Source: Bacteroidota bacterium
Lineage (GTDB): Bacteria > Bacteroidota > Bacteroidia > AKYH767-A > OLB10
Direction of reading: 5' to 3'
Length of the DNA: 64,000 bases
NCBI GenBank assembly: GCA_019136655.1
Contig: JAGVTU010000017.1
Location: forward strand, 248,001 to 312,000
In this document: positions 27,507-36,927 of the stretch, in pieces
Layout: every line of letters begins with the position of its first letter
How positions within the stretch are numbered: position 1 is the first letter of the stretch
The notes under the pieces: model-generated
The model's database searches: none
What the model saw: only the letters and a program-made list of their open reading frames with translations
Told to the model about the DNA's origin: nothing
Made by a program: the position numbers and the translations under genes

Positions 27507-29894
27507 ATGAACAGATTTACTTTTATGCTTGCAATGCTCTTTGCAAGTGTTAGCCTGAATGCACAAAATTTCAATATTTCTTTTCTGAGCAATCTGCCTT
27601 ATCAGAATGATGAATTGGCAAATATCGGAGGATGGACATCACCTACAGGAGTTGAATATGCCCTTGTGGGAACTACCTCCGGACTTTCTATAGTAGATGT
27701 GAGCAATCCTTCCAACCCTGTTGAAGTGGTGTTGGTTCCGGGCCCTAACTCAACTTGGCGCGAAGTAAAAACCTATGACCACTATGCCTATGTAACTACC
27801 GAAGGTGGTGGTGGTTTGCAGATTGTAGATTTATCACAACTGCCAAATGCAGCACCTGCAATTGACTGGACAGGAAATGGGGCAATCAGTGGTCAGTTAA
27901 ATTCCATTCACTCTTTGCATATTGAAGACGGATATGTGTATCTGCATGGCTCCAATCTTTTTCAGGGAGCAACCGTTATTGCTGATATTGCAACCAATCC
28001 GCTTAGCCCTAATTATGTAGGCCATACTCCCGGAGCTTATGTTCATGATGGATATATACGTGGAAATTATTTTTATGCCTGTCATATCTACAATGGCGAT
28101 TTTACCATTTACGATATTTCAAACAAAGCCAATCCTGTTCCTGTGGGTGTAAAAGTTACTCCCGGCAATTTTACTCACAACTCATGGCTTTCTACAAACA
28201 GCCAGTACTTGTTTACAACTGATGAAGTATCCGATTCGTACCTTACTGCTTATGATGTTTCAGACCCTGCCAACATAACTGAAATGGATCGTATTCAAAT
28301 CACACCCGGATCCGGCTCTGTTGTTCATAACACGCACATCATTCAGAAAAACGGAGGTGATTTTGCTGTAACAGCCTGGTATAAGGACGGAGTTGTTATT
28401 ACTGATGTTACCCGCCCCGATAATATGGTGAATGTAGGTTGGTACGACACCTACACACAGGGTTCAGGTGATGGATTTAGTGGCGATTGGGGTGTTTACC
28501 CTTACCTGCCTTCAGGTATTCTGGTTGTTTCTGATATGAATAACGGATTATTTGTACTTGAACCAACATATCAGCGAGCTTGCTATCTTGAGGGTGTGGT
28601 TACCGACAGTATTACAGGTTCTCCAATTTTTAATGCAACGGTTGAAATTCTTAATACAAACATTATTAAAAACTCAAAAGCTAACGGTGAATACAAAACA
28701 GGAATTTTAAATGCAGGCACATACGATATACAGGTTTCAGCTGCCGGATATATTACCAAGGTTATTACCGGAATTTCGCTTTCTTCAGGTGTTGTAACCA
28801 TTCAGGATGTGGCATTGGCACCATTGGCAAGTACATCTTTAACAGGTCAGGTAATTGAAAGTGCAACAAGCAATCCTGTTCCAAATGCCTACGTAACATT
28901 TTCAGGAAACGGCCTTGAGTATAGCACCACTGCCGATGCTTCAGGAAATTTTACAATTCCTTCAATGGTCTTAGGTTCTTACAATGTTACAGCAGGAAAA
29001 TGGGGATACCGCACACAATGCACAACCATAGGCATTCAGGCAAATCCTTCGCCTGTGGTAATTGCTCTTGATAATGGATACTATGACGACTTTTCATTCA
29101 ATTTTGGTTGGACAATTTCAGGTTCAAGTGCCAACCTTTGGGAGCGTGGTGTTCCACATGGCACTCCTGCAGTATTTGGTCCGGGTTATGCCAATCCCAA
29201 TGAAGATGACCAAACCGATTGTCTTGATCAGGCTTATGTAACTGATAACAATCCTAATGCAAGCTCTTCCGGTTCCAATGATGTGGATAACGGAACGGCT
29301 ATACTTACTTCTCCTGTATTTGATATAACAGGAGTTCCGAATCCTATGCTTAAATATTCACGTTGGTTTTATAATGACGGTGGCAATGGCAATCCCAATG
29401 ATTCACTCATTGTAAGATTAAGCAACGGAAACACCACAGTTACACTTGAAACAGCAACAGCCAACACTCCAGGAATGGGAACATGGGTACAAAAATCATT
29501 TAGCCTGTTAGGTTTAATTCCTATTACTGCAAATATGACACTCACTGTTTATACAGCTGATCAATTTAACTCAGGTCATGTGGTAGAAGCTGGATTTGAT
29601 AAATTTGAAATTGTTGGTGCAACAGGAATCAACACAGTTGAAGCCGATAACATTAGTCTTACTGCATCGCCCAATCCGTTTAATGATGTAATTCAGATAC
29701 ATTATCAATCGAAAGATGCAACTGCCAACACCATCACGGTTACGGATATTGCCGGACGAACAGTTAAGCAAACCGGAATTTTACCGGCATCAGGTTCAGT
29801 TACACTTGGAAGTGAGTTTAGTTCTGGAGTTTATTTTGTCAGGTTGAATGAATCAGGTAAATGCGTTAAGAGTATTAAGGTTGTAAAAAAATAA
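27507..29894 (+). CDS. T9SS-exported choice-of-anchor B/LVIVD-repeat protein
   Basis: Domains in order of the 795-residue product: signal peptide (1-20); a beta-propeller-like region of LVIVD-type repeats (about 25-355) with GLSIVDVSNPSNP, GLQIVDLS, FTIYDISNKANP and LTAYDVSDPANI; two carboxypeptidase-regulatory-like modules opening at LEGVVTDSITGSP and LTGQVIESATSNP; a jelly-roll-like stretch (about 525-705); and a type A sorting domain (about 715-795) with SPNPFNDVI, ITVTDIAGRTV and GVYFVRL. The sorting domain directs secretion by the T9SS and surface attachment or release. It has its own strong promoter. The ligand or substrate is unknown; I see no catalytic motif. Confidence 0.93.
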   Translation: MNRFTFMLAMLFASVSLNAQNFNISFLSNLPYQNDELANIGGWTSPTGVEYALVGTTSGLSIVDVSNPSNPVEVVLVPGPNSTWREVKTYDHYAYVTTEGGGGLQIVDLSQLPNAAPAIDWTGNGAISGQLNSIHSLHIEDGYVYLHGSNLFQGATVIADIATNPLSPNYVGHTPGAYVHDGYIRGNYFYACHIYNGDFTIYDISNKANPVPVGVKVTPGNFTHNSWLSTNSQYLFTTDEVSDSYLTAYDVSDPANITEMDRIQITPGSGSVVHNTHIIQKNGGDFAVTAWYKDGVVITDVTRPDNMVNVGWYDTYTQGSGDGFSGDWGVYPYLPSGILVVSDMNNGLFVLEPTYQRACYLEGVVTDSITGSPIFNATVEILNTNIIKNSKANGEYKTGILNAGTYDIQVSAAGYITKVITGISLSSGVVTIQDVALAPLASTSLTGQVIESATSNPVPNAYVTFSGNGLEYSTTADASGNFTIPSMVLGSYNVTAGKWGYRTQCTTIGIQANPSPVVIALDNGYYDDFSFNFGWTISGSSANLWERGVPHGTPAVFGPGYANPNEDDQTDCLDQAYVTDNNPNASSSGSNDVDNGTAILTSPVFDITGVPNPMLKYSRWFYNDGGNGNPNDSLIVRLSNGNTTVTLETATANTPGMGTWVQKSFSLLGLIPITANMTLTVYTADQFNSGHVVEAGFDKFEIVGATGINTVEADNISLTASPNPFNDVIQIHYQSKDATANTITVTDIAGRTVKQTGILPASGSVTLGSEFSSGVYFVRLNESGKCVKSIKVVKK

Positions 29895-29995
29895 CATAAA
29901 TAGCTAAATATCAAATTTGTAGCCAAGTGTAATTCAACCATTCAGGAAGGCTTTTGTTCTGTGAATAAATCCGTTTAATAATTTTGAATGATAGA

Positions 29996-30026
29996 TTTGT
30001 TAATCAAGAAAAAAATCCTACTTTTG
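29996..30026 (+). promoter_or_regulatory. rplU-rpmA promoter
   Basis: TTTG (29996-29999), 19 nt, TACTTTTG (30019-30026), with the start codon 28 nt downstream. It is one of the best matches in the window, as expected for ribosomal protein genes. Confidence 0.75.
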
Positions 30027-30054
30027 CCGTCCGTTTGAAAAAACTCGTAAAAAC

Positions 30055-30366
30055 ATGTATGCAATAGTTAACATAGCCGGCCAGCAATTTAAGGTAGAAG
30101 AGAAACAACAGATTTTCGTACACCGTCTGGAAGGTGCTGAAGGAGAAGAAGTAAAATTCAATGAAGTTTTACTTGTGGACAATGATGGAAAAGTAAAAGT
30201 AGGTGCCCCTGTATTGAGCAATGCAAGTGTTTCTGCTAAGATCATCAGCCACATGAAAGGCGACAAAGTTTTAGTATTTAAGAAGAAAAGACGTAAAGGC
30301 TACAAAAAGATGAATGGCCACCGTCAGTATCTCAGCAAAATTGAAATTAACGCTATCAACGCTTAA
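30055..30366 (+). CDS. rplU: 50S ribosomal protein L21
   Basis: The 103-residue protein has the L21 signature: [18 protein letters not shown] at the start, the central [16 protein letters not shown], and the basic C-terminal [16 protein letters not shown] that binds 23S rRNA. Length is standard. It is followed after 20 nt by rpmA, the usual pair. Confidence 0.99.
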   Translation: MYAIVNIAGQQFKVEEKQQIFVHRLEGAEGEEVKFNEVLLVDNDGKVKVGAPVLSNASVSAKIISHMKGDKVLVFKKKRRKGYKKMNGHRQYLSKIEINAINA

Positions 30367-30386
30367 TCATTTAAAATCGAAAGAAA

Positions 30387-30650
30387 ATGGCACATAAAAA
30401 AGGTGAAGGTAAAGTAAAAAACAACCGCGAATCGCACAGTAAACGTCTCGGTGTAAAAATATATGGTGGCCAGAAAGCCATTGCAGGAAATATTATAGTT
30501 CGTCAGCGTGGCACTAAGCACAATGCCGGTGAAGGTGTAGGAATGGGCAAAGACCATACTTTGTTTGCTTTGATTGACGGTACAGTAATATTTAAAAAGA
30601 AAGCCGATAACAAATCATACGTTTTCATTCAGCCTGCTGCTGAAGCGTAA
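30387..30650 (+). CDS. rpmA: 50S ribosomal protein L27
   Basis: The 87-residue L27 starts [19 protein letters not shown], with [19 protein letters not shown] and [17 protein letters not shown]. The N terminus is already in the mature form: there is no cleavable extension of the Firmicutes type. L27 reaches the peptidyl transferase centre. It is cotranscribed with rplU, with a terminator 25 nt downstream. Confidence 0.99.
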   Translation: MAHKKGEGKVKNNRESHSKRLGVKIYGGQKAIAGNIIVRQRGTKHNAGEGVGMGKDHTLFALIDGTVIFKKKADNKSYVFIQPAAEA

Positions 30651-30675
30651 AACAGCAATTCGGAAAAAACTACTT

Positions 30676-30706
30676 AGGCTGTATCCAAAAGATGCAGCCT
30701 TTTTCG
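30676..30706 (+). terminator. Rho-independent terminator after rpmA
   Basis: AGGCTGTATC (30676-30685) pairs with GATGCAGCCT (30691-30700) over 10 bp with one G-T wobble and a 5-nt loop, followed by TTTTTCGTTTT. Confidence 0.88.
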
Positions 30707-30723
30707 TTTTAAAATACAGTTAA

Positions 30724-30753
30724 GTTGTTTCACATACATTAAAGTTACATTTG
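30724..30753 (+). promoter_or_regulatory. lpxK promoter, nearly leaderless
   Basis: GTTG (30724-30727), an 18-nt spacer and TACATTTG (30746-30753). The ATG follows after only 4 nt, so the transcript would start at or very near the start codon. Confidence 0.6.
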
Positions 30754-30757
30754 CGAG

Positions 30758-31801
30758 ATGAAAAATCTGCGGCTGCTGTTGATACCTTTTTCATGGCTCT
30801 ATGGCTGTGTAATGGCAATACGCAATTTTTTATTCGACAGTGGTATTCTTAAATCAGCCTCCTACCCTGCTCCTGTCATCTGCATTGGCAACCTGAACAC
30901 GGGTGGCACAGGCAAAACACCGCATACAGAAATGTTGCTGCATTTGTTACAGGATAAAAAAACAGTTGTGGTTTCAAGAGGCTATGGCCGTAAATCGAAA
31001 GGGGTGATTGAAGTAAGTAACAGTGCAAATGCCGAACACGTTGGTGATGAACCTTTGCAGATGAAACGCAAGTTTCAGAATACAATTTTTGTTGTTGCCG
31101 AAAAAAGAACTGAAGGAATTGATTATGCCTTAAAAAAATATCCTGACACAGAAGTGGTATTGTTAGACGATGCCTTTCAGCACCGCAGTGTGAAACCCGG
31201 CCTGACGATATTGCTGACTCAGTTTGATGATTTATATACTGATGATTTTGTTCTGCCTGCAGGAAACCTGCGCGAGTTTCGTTCAGGTGCCATTCGTGCA
31301 GATATCATCATTGTAACCAAATGTCCTGCGCAGATGAGTGCAGATGAGAAGAAAAAAATATTGACAAAAATCAGTTCGCATAAGCATGTGTTTTTCTCAA
31401 CACTTCAGTATCAACCTCTGATTTCACTCGAAGAACAACAAAAAATTGAAATTTCATCTCTGAAAGATTATGAAATTTTGTTAATATCAGGAATTGCATC
31501 GGCAAAAAAACTTCAGAATTTTCTCTCTTCACAGAGTAAGAATTTTCTCTCTCTTGAATTTGGTGATCATCATTCATATTGTGAAAAAGATTTTTCTCTC
31601 ATAAGGAGTAAATTCAATACTTTCGCCTCTGATAAAAAGATTATTGTAGTTACCGAGAAAGACGCAGTGAAACTGAAAAATGAAAAGTTTGAACCACATT
31701 TAAAAACTTTACCTTTTTACTGTTTGCCGGTTGCTGTTAATTTAATTGAAGACAAAGAAAAATTTAATTTATTAGTAAAGAAATATGTTGGAAAAAGTTA
31801 A
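30758..31801 (+). CDS. lpxK: Tetraacyldisaccharide 4'-kinase
   Basis: The 347-residue lipid A enzyme phosphorylates the 4' position of the disaccharide at the inner-membrane surface. An N-terminal membrane-associated helix (about 1-25) precedes the P-loop NTGGTGKTPHTEML (about 48-61). VSRGYGRKSKGV, GDEPLQMKRKF and VLLDDAFQHRSVKPG are the LpxK motifs. Length is normal. It overlaps punA by 17 bp, so the pair is likely cotranscribed. It is not next to other lipid A genes. Confidence 0.96.
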   Translation: MKNLRLLLIPFSWLYGCVMAIRNFLFDSGILKSASYPAPVICIGNLNTGGTGKTPHTEMLLHLLQDKKTVVVSRGYGRKSKGVIEVSNSANAEHVGDEPLQMKRKFQNTIFVVAEKRTEGIDYALKKYPDTEVVLLDDAFQHRSVKPGLTILLTQFDDLYTDDFVLPAGNLREFRSGAIRADIIIVTKCPAQMSADEKKKILTKISSHKHVFFSTLQYQPLISLEEQQKIEISSLKDYEILLISGIASAKKLQNFLSSQSKNFLSLEFGDHHSYCEKDFSLIRSKFNTFASDKKIIVVTEKDAVKLKNEKFEPHLKTLPFYCLPVAVNLIEDKEKFNLLVKKYVGKS

Positions 31802-32594
31802 AGCCATTGCTGAACACATCAGAAAGACTGCTTCGTTCAATCCTGAAGTTGGAATCATATTAGGATCAGGTTTGGGTGGCCTTGTCAAAGAAATTGAAGT
31901 AACCAAAGAAATAAATTATGCTGATATTCCGGGATTTCCTGTATCAACAGTAAAAGGCCATGGCAGCAAACTGATATTCGGCAAACTGAATGGTGTGAAT
32001 GTAGTTGCCATGCAGGGACGATTTCATTTCTACGAAGGTTATTCCATGCAGGAGGTTATTCTTCCTGTAAGAGTAATGAAATTCCTCGGTATTAAAACAC
32101 TTATTCTTTCCAATGCAAGTGGTGGTGTTAACCCTGCGTATAAAGTGGGTGACCTGATGATTCTTGATGACCACATAAATCTGATGGGCACCAATCCGCT
32201 TATCGGAAAAAATGAGGATGAATTGGGTCCTCGTTTTCCTGATATGGGTGAACCTTATGACAAAACACTTATTGAAAAAGCTAAGAAAATTGCAACAGCA
32301 CATGGCTTTGTATGTCACACCGGAGTATATGCTGCCGTAACAGGTCCTACTTTTGAAACGCGTGCAGAATACAAATACATTAAATACATTGGTGCCGATT
32401 GCGTAGGAATGTCAACTGTACCTGAAAACATTGCAGCCCGCCACATGGGTTTGCCCGTATTTGCCATTTCTATCATCACTGACCTTGGAGGAAGTGATCA
32501 ACCTGAAGTAATAACCCATGAAGAAGTGCTTAAAGTAGCCAATGCCGCAGAGCAAAAAATGACAGTTATTATAAAGGAATTAATTAAAGAATAA
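31785..32594 (+). CDS. punA: Purine nucleoside phosphorylase
   Basis: The 269-residue trimeric-type PNP splits inosine and guanosine with phosphate. VGIILGSGLGG holds the phosphate-binding Ser, VVAMQGRFHFYEGYS the His motif, TLILSNASGGVNP and TGPTFETRAEYKYI the purine pocket, and VGMSTVPENIAA the ribose site. The start overlaps lpxK by 17 bp; MLEKVKAIAEHIRK is a good N-terminal helix and no later start fits better. Confidence 0.96.
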   Translation: MLEKVKAIAEHIRKTASFNPEVGIILGSGLGGLVKEIEVTKEINYADIPGFPVSTVKGHGSKLIFGKLNGVNVVAMQGRFHFYEGYSMQEVILPVRVMKFLGIKTLILSNASGGVNPAYKVGDLMILDDHINLMGTNPLIGKNEDELGPRFPDMGEPYDKTLIEKAKKIATAHGFVCHTGVYAAVTGPTFETRAEYKYIKYIGADCVGMSTVPENIAARHMGLPVFAISIITDLGGSDQPEVITHEEVLKVANAAEQKMTVIIKELIKE

Positions 32595-32595
32595 A

Positions 32596-32601
32596 AAGGA
32601 G
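32596..32601 (+). promoter_or_regulatory. Unusual strong Shine-Dalgarno sequence
   Basis: AAGGAG lies 6 nt before the ATG at 32608. Nearly all other genes in the window lack such a site, as is usual for Bacteroidota. It suggests that translation of the repeat protein does not rely only on the usual SD-independent mode. Confidence 0.6.
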
Positions 32602-32607
32602 TTAAAG

Positions 32608-35600
32608 ATGAGATTGAAAATTACATTCAACAGTTTGTTGATGGCAACTGCATTTATGATCATGTCAGTTGCAGCTGATGCACAGTTTTGGTTGCCGGTA
32701 GGTTCCGGTGTTAATGACAATGTTTACGCTTTTACAAAAGACACAGTGAATGATGTATTGTATGTGGGAGGGCGTTTTACCGATGCAGGAGGAAATCAGG
32801 CGTACCGTGTAGCCAAATGGGATGGCAGCACTTGGACTGCTGTGGGTGATGGTTTTGACAGTGATGTGTATGCGCTTTATTATGACCATAACAACAATGC
32901 CCTTTATGCAGGAGGAAATTTTACATTTTCGGGAATCAACCCTATGAACAGAATTGCCAAATGGGATGGCACTGCATGGCTTTCCTTAGGTTCAGGATGC
33001 AATGATCAGGTGCTTTCGCTCACTGGCGATTCTGTAGGAAATATTTATGCAGGAGGTTTTTTTACAATAGTGAATGGTATAAGTGCAGAGCGCATAGCAA
33101 AATGGAATGGCAGCACATGGAGTGCATTAGGTGCAGGAATAGGTTCCGGTTCCAATTACGTTGAATCTCTTACATTTTATAATGGTGACTTGATTGCCGG
33201 AGGTCAGTTCAGTTCTGCCGGTGGAATGTCAGCCTCAGGAATTGCACGCTGGGATGGTACTGCATGGTCCAACCTTCTTGGTGGTGTAACAGGTCTTTCG
33301 TCACGTGTTTCTGCACTTAAAGAAATCAATGGCGAATTGTATTGCGGAGGAACATTTACTCAGGCAGGCAGTGTTGCATCCAACAGTGTAGCCATCTGGA
33401 ATGGAACTTCATGGACAGCTATTCCCGGAGGAATTACAGGCGGACAGGCTAAAGTAAAATCACTTGGTTATTTATTCGATGTACTTTATGTTGGAGGTAA
33501 TTTTTCATCAGCAGGAGGTACAACCGTTTCCGACATTGCTGCTTTTGATGGCTCTACGTGGTCAGATCTTGGTGGCGGAACGAATAATCAGGTGGATGCT
33601 CTGATGAATTACAAGAACGAAATGTATGCAGGTGGTGCATTCTCTATGGCAGGAAACAATGCAATCCCTTATATCACCCGTTACCATACCACATGTCTCA
33701 CTACAAGCACCATGTCATCCATACCGGTTTCATGTTATAATCAGTGCAATGGTTCAGCAATAGTAAGTGCATCAGGAATGTCACCCTTTACTTATCAATG
33801 GTCAACTACTCCTGTGCAGACAGGTGATACAGCAACAGGACTTTGTGCAGGAACTTATTCAGTAATTATTACCGACAATACCGGTTGCAGCATAACAGAT
33901 TCTGTAACCGTTACTCAACCTGATTCACTGGTAATCACATTTTCAACTACAAACCCATCCTGTGAAGGATATTGTAACGGTACTGCCACTGCATCGAATA
34001 ACGGGCAGGGAACTGTTACTTATACATGGAATACCATACCTGTGCAGAATACACAAACTGCTACGGGATTGTGTGCAGGAACCTATACTGTAGAAATTAC
34101 AGATTCAGCAGGATGTATTGCCATTGATTCTGTAACAATTGTTGACCCTGTTGCCAATGTTGTAACCATTACAGCATTTGCTCCCTCCTGCTTTAACGGT
34201 TGCAACGGAAGTGCAGTGGCTGTTTCAACAGGAGCATCACCATTTACTTATTCATGGAATACCATTCCACCTCAAAGTGCTGATTCTGCCACAGGATTAT
34301 GTGCAGGTGTTTACACGGTTGTTGTAACTGACAGCCTTGGTTGCACAAGTACTGACTCTGTAGAAATCGTAAATCCTGCGCAGGCAACACTTCAGTTTAC
34401 TACCACTGCAGCAACTTGCTTCAATGTATGTAATGCCACAGCAACGGTATCTTCAAGCGGTGTTGCACCATTTACTTATTCTTGGAATACATCTCCTGTT
34501 CAAACAGGTGAAACAGCATCATCACTTTGTGCAGGCATGTATGAAGTTACTGTTACCGACAGCCTGGGTTGCAGCGTGACAGACTCTGTAAATGTAACTC
34601 AGCCTGATTCATTATTCTTTACTTTAAGCTCAACCAACCTCACCTGTCATGGTGTTTGTGATGGTTCAGCAACAGCAACAGTTTCAAATGCACAGGGTGC
34701 CGTTTCTTATCTGTGGAATAACGATTCAACAATGACTGCTATGATGATTAGTAATCTTTGTGCAGGAACTTACACGCTGGTAGCAACAGACTCCATGGGA
34801 TGTATGGCAACTGATTCTGTAACTTTAATTGAACCCGCAGCCAATGTGGTGACATTAAGTGCAACCAACCCTGTTTGCTACAACAGTTGTGATGGTCAGG
34901 TAGTAGCTGTTTCTACAGGAGCATCACCATTTACTTATTCATGGAATACCATTCCGCCTCAGAGTGCAGATACTGCTACAGGATTGTGTGCAGGTGTTTA
35001 TACTGTTGTCGTAACCGATAGTCTGGGCTGCACCAGTACAGACTCTATTGAAATCGTAAACCCTGCTCAGGCTACCTTGCAATTTTCTACAACTGCAGCA
35101 ACTTGTTTTGGTTCATGTGATGCCACTGCCACTGTCACATCCAGCGGTCAGGCTCCATTTACCTATTCATGGAATACCACACCGGTGCAGAATACTCAAA
35201 TAGCTTCAGCATTGTGTGCGGGCACATACGCTGTTACTGTAACTGATTCCAATCAATGTGCAGTAACTGACACTGTTACCATTGACGAGACTCCTCAAAA
35301 CCTACTTACTTTTACCACTGTAAATTCAAGATGTGCAGTTGCCTGCAATGGTACCACAACTGTTAGCTCCACAGGTACTGCTCCATTTACCTATTTATGG
35401 GACAATGGCAATACAACTGAAAGCATAGATTCTCTTTGTGCAGGAATTTATTTGGTAACCGTAACTGATAACATCGGTTGTTCTGTAACTGATACTGCAA
35501 CAGTATTGGATGATGCACCGCTTCCTGTGGTATTCACAACTCAATACAGTGCATGTAACGGCACCTGTACAGGCGAAGCTGTTGCAACCATTGCAGGATT

Positions 35601-36927
35601 ATCAGGATTGTCATTTAACTGGTCAACAGGCTCAACAAATGCTGGTGTGGATTCATTATGCCCGGGCACATATACGGTAACTGTTACCGATAGCCTGGGA
35701 TGTGTTTCAACAGGATCAACTGACATTGTTGTGCAACCTGTAATCTTAAATTTCACTTCAAGTGCGCCAACCTGTCATGGATTGTGTGATGGCACTGCAA
35801 GCATTAACCCGGTTGGTAATCCGCCATTCCAATGGATGTGGTCAACCGGTGATACCACTTCATTATCCCTTAGTGGCCTTTGTGCCGGTTCTTATTCAGT
35901 AAACATCAGCGACTCATCAGGATGTACAGGCAGTCATTCATTTGTATTCACTGACCCTGCTCCTATTACTTACGGTACTACTGCAAGTGATGCCACCTGC
36001 CCCGGACTTTGTGACGGACAAGCAACAATTTTTGCAACAGGCAATGGTACGCTCTCTTATCTGTGGAATACCAATCCGGTTCAGACTGACTCGATAGCGA
36101 CAGGGCTGTGTTATGGCTTTACATCATACACGATAACAGATAGCAACAACTGTTCTGTTACCGATTCAGTTCTCATTTTTGAACCTTTCCCAATCACAAT
36201 CGGAAACAATATACTTCCTGTATCCTGTACGGGCGACTGTGACGGATTTATACGAGCCATACCTTCAGGAGGAACACCGGCTTATAGCTATCTATGGTCA
36301 ACAGGAACTACTTTTGATACTCTGATTAACCTTTGTGCAGGAACTTATACGGTGACAGTAACTGATGCCAATCAGTGTACATCATCAGCCACCTATATTC
36401 TTGGTGACCCCGATCCTATTGCCATTACGTTTAATGTAACCAATGCCACCTGTGCAAGTTGCAATGACGGTGCTGTTACGGCTACAGCTACCGGAGGAAC
36501 ACCTCCTTATGATTATCTGTACACTTCGCTCTCAGTGTTTGATTCAACAGCTACCAACCTTCTTACAGGTTATTATGAACTGTGTGTTCAGGATTTCCAC
36601 AACTGTATTCAGTGCGACACTGTGTTTATTGACGTCTCAACAGGCATCAATGTACTTTCTTCTTCAGTAGATGATATCAGAATATATCCCAATCCGCTTA
36701 CTGATTTTGCTTACATTAAAATCAGCAGCGACAAATCGCTTACATCCTCTCTGAAATTCTATGATGTGGCAGGTCGCGAAATTGGATTGCCTGTTACTCA
36801 GCTTTTAAAATCAAACGACCAACAACTTTACCGAATTGACAACCATCATCTGAAACCCGGTTTATATTATGTGAGGGTATTTTCAGATAATGAAATCATT
36901 GGTGTAGGTAAATTTATCATACAATAA
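32608..36927 (+). CDS. Giant T9SS-exported protein with 13 SprB-like repeats
   Basis: The 1439-residue product has a signal peptide (1-25); a propeller-like N-terminal part (about 30-350) of repeats built on IAKWDGTAWSxLG and LYAGGxFT; thirteen SprB-type modules (about 365-1340) of about 75 residues, each with a C-x-x-x-C-N/D-G start, PFTYxW and LCAGTYxVxVTDSxGC; and a T9SS type A sorting domain (about 1350-1439) with IYPNPLTDFAYIKI and GLYYVRVF. SprB repeats occur in gliding adhesins and other surface proteins of the phylum. Paired Cys in each module may form disulfides after export. It is 13 bp after punA with a clear Shine-Dalgarno sequence. An adhesin role is inferred. Confidence 0.92.
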   Translation: MRLKITFNSLLMATAFMIMSVAADAQFWLPVGSGVNDNVYAFTKDTVNDVLYVGGRFTDAGGNQAYRVAKWDGSTWTAVGDGFDSDVYALYYDHNNNALYAGGNFTFSGINPMNRIAKWDGTAWLSLGSGCNDQVLSLTGDSVGNIYAGGFFTIVNGISAERIAKWNGSTWSALGAGIGSGSNYVESLTFYNGDLIAGGQFSSAGGMSASGIARWDGTAWSNLLGGVTGLSSRVSALKEINGELYCGGTFTQAGSVASNSVAIWNGTSWTAIPGGITGGQAKVKSLGYLFDVLYVGGNFSSAGGTTVSDIAAFDGSTWSDLGGGTNNQVDALMNYKNEMYAGGAFSMAGNNAIPYITRYHTTCLTTSTMSSIPVSCYNQCNGSAIVSASGMSPFTYQWSTTPVQTGDTATGLCAGTYSVIITDNTGCSITDSVTVTQPDSLVITFSTTNPSCEGYCNGTATASNNGQGTVTYTWNTIPVQNTQTATGLCAGTYTVEITDSAGCIAIDSVTIVDPVANVVTITAFAPSCFNGCNGSAVAVSTGASPFTYSWNTIPPQSADSATGLCAGVYTVVVTDSLGCTSTDSVEIVNPAQATLQFTTTAATCFNVCNATATVSSSGVAPFTYSWNTSPVQTGETASSLCAGMYEVTVTDSLGCSVTDSVNVTQPDSLFFTLSSTNLTCHGVCDGSATATVSNAQGAVSYLWNNDSTMTAMMISNLCAGTYTLVATDSMGCMATDSVTLIEPAANVVTLSATNPVCYNSCDGQVVAVSTGASPFTYSWNTIPPQSADTATGLCAGVYTVVVTDSLGCTSTDSIEIVNPAQATLQFSTTAATCFGSCDATATVTSSGQAPFTYSWNTTPVQNTQIASALCAGTYAVTVTDSNQCAVTDTVTIDETPQNLLTFTTVNSRCAVACNGTTTVSSTGTAPFTYLWDNGNTTESIDSLCAGIYLVTVTDNIGCSVTDTATVLDDAPLPVVFTTQYSACNGTCTGEAVATIAGLSGLSFNWSTGSTNAGVDSLCPGTYTVTVTDSLGCVSTGSTDIVVQPVILNFTSSAPTCHGLCDGTASINPVGNPPFQWMWSTGDTTSLSLSGLCAGSYSVNISDSSGCTGSHSFVFTDPAPITYGTTASDATCPGLCDGQATIFATGNGTLSYLWNTNPVQTDSIATGLCYGFTSYTITDSNNCSVTDSVLIFEPFPITIGNNILPVSCTGDCDGFIRAIPSGGTPAYSYLWSTGTTFDTLINLCAGTYTVTVTDANQCTSSATYILGDPDPIAITFNVTNATCASCNDGAVTATATGGTPPYDYLYTSLSVFDSTATNLLTGYYELCVQDFHNCIQCDTVFIDVSTGINVLSSSVDDIRIYPNPLTDFAYIKISSDKSLTSSLKFYDVAGREIGLPVTQLLKSNDQQLYRIDNHHLKPGLYYVRVFSDNEIIGVGKFIIQ
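33706..36645 (+). repeat. Array of 13 SprB-like coding modules, about 226 bp each
   Basis: The LCAGTY-type codons recur at about 33843, 34071, 34297, 34525, 34753, 34984, 35211, 35436, 35656, 35877, 36105, 36330 and 36560. Modules differ by many synonymous and some amino-acid changes, and the last three are the most diverged. Confidence 0.85.
33916..35286 (+). repeat. Higher-order duplication of a three-module block
   Basis: Block 1 (33916-34599) and block 2 (34600 to about 35286) each run through modules opening QPDSL, then ANVVT, then NPAQATLQF in the same order. The middle modules share TGASPFTYSWNTIPPQSAD and TATGLCAGVYTVVVTDSLG almost unchanged in protein, while the DNA differs at many third positions. 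Confidence 0.8.

Noticed and set aside
33706-36645. Regularly spaced repeats, at first sight CRISPR-like or a satellite
   Set aside because: The period of about 226 bp, continuous reading frame and codon-level variation show protein modules of the SprB type. There are no short identical repeats with unique spacers.
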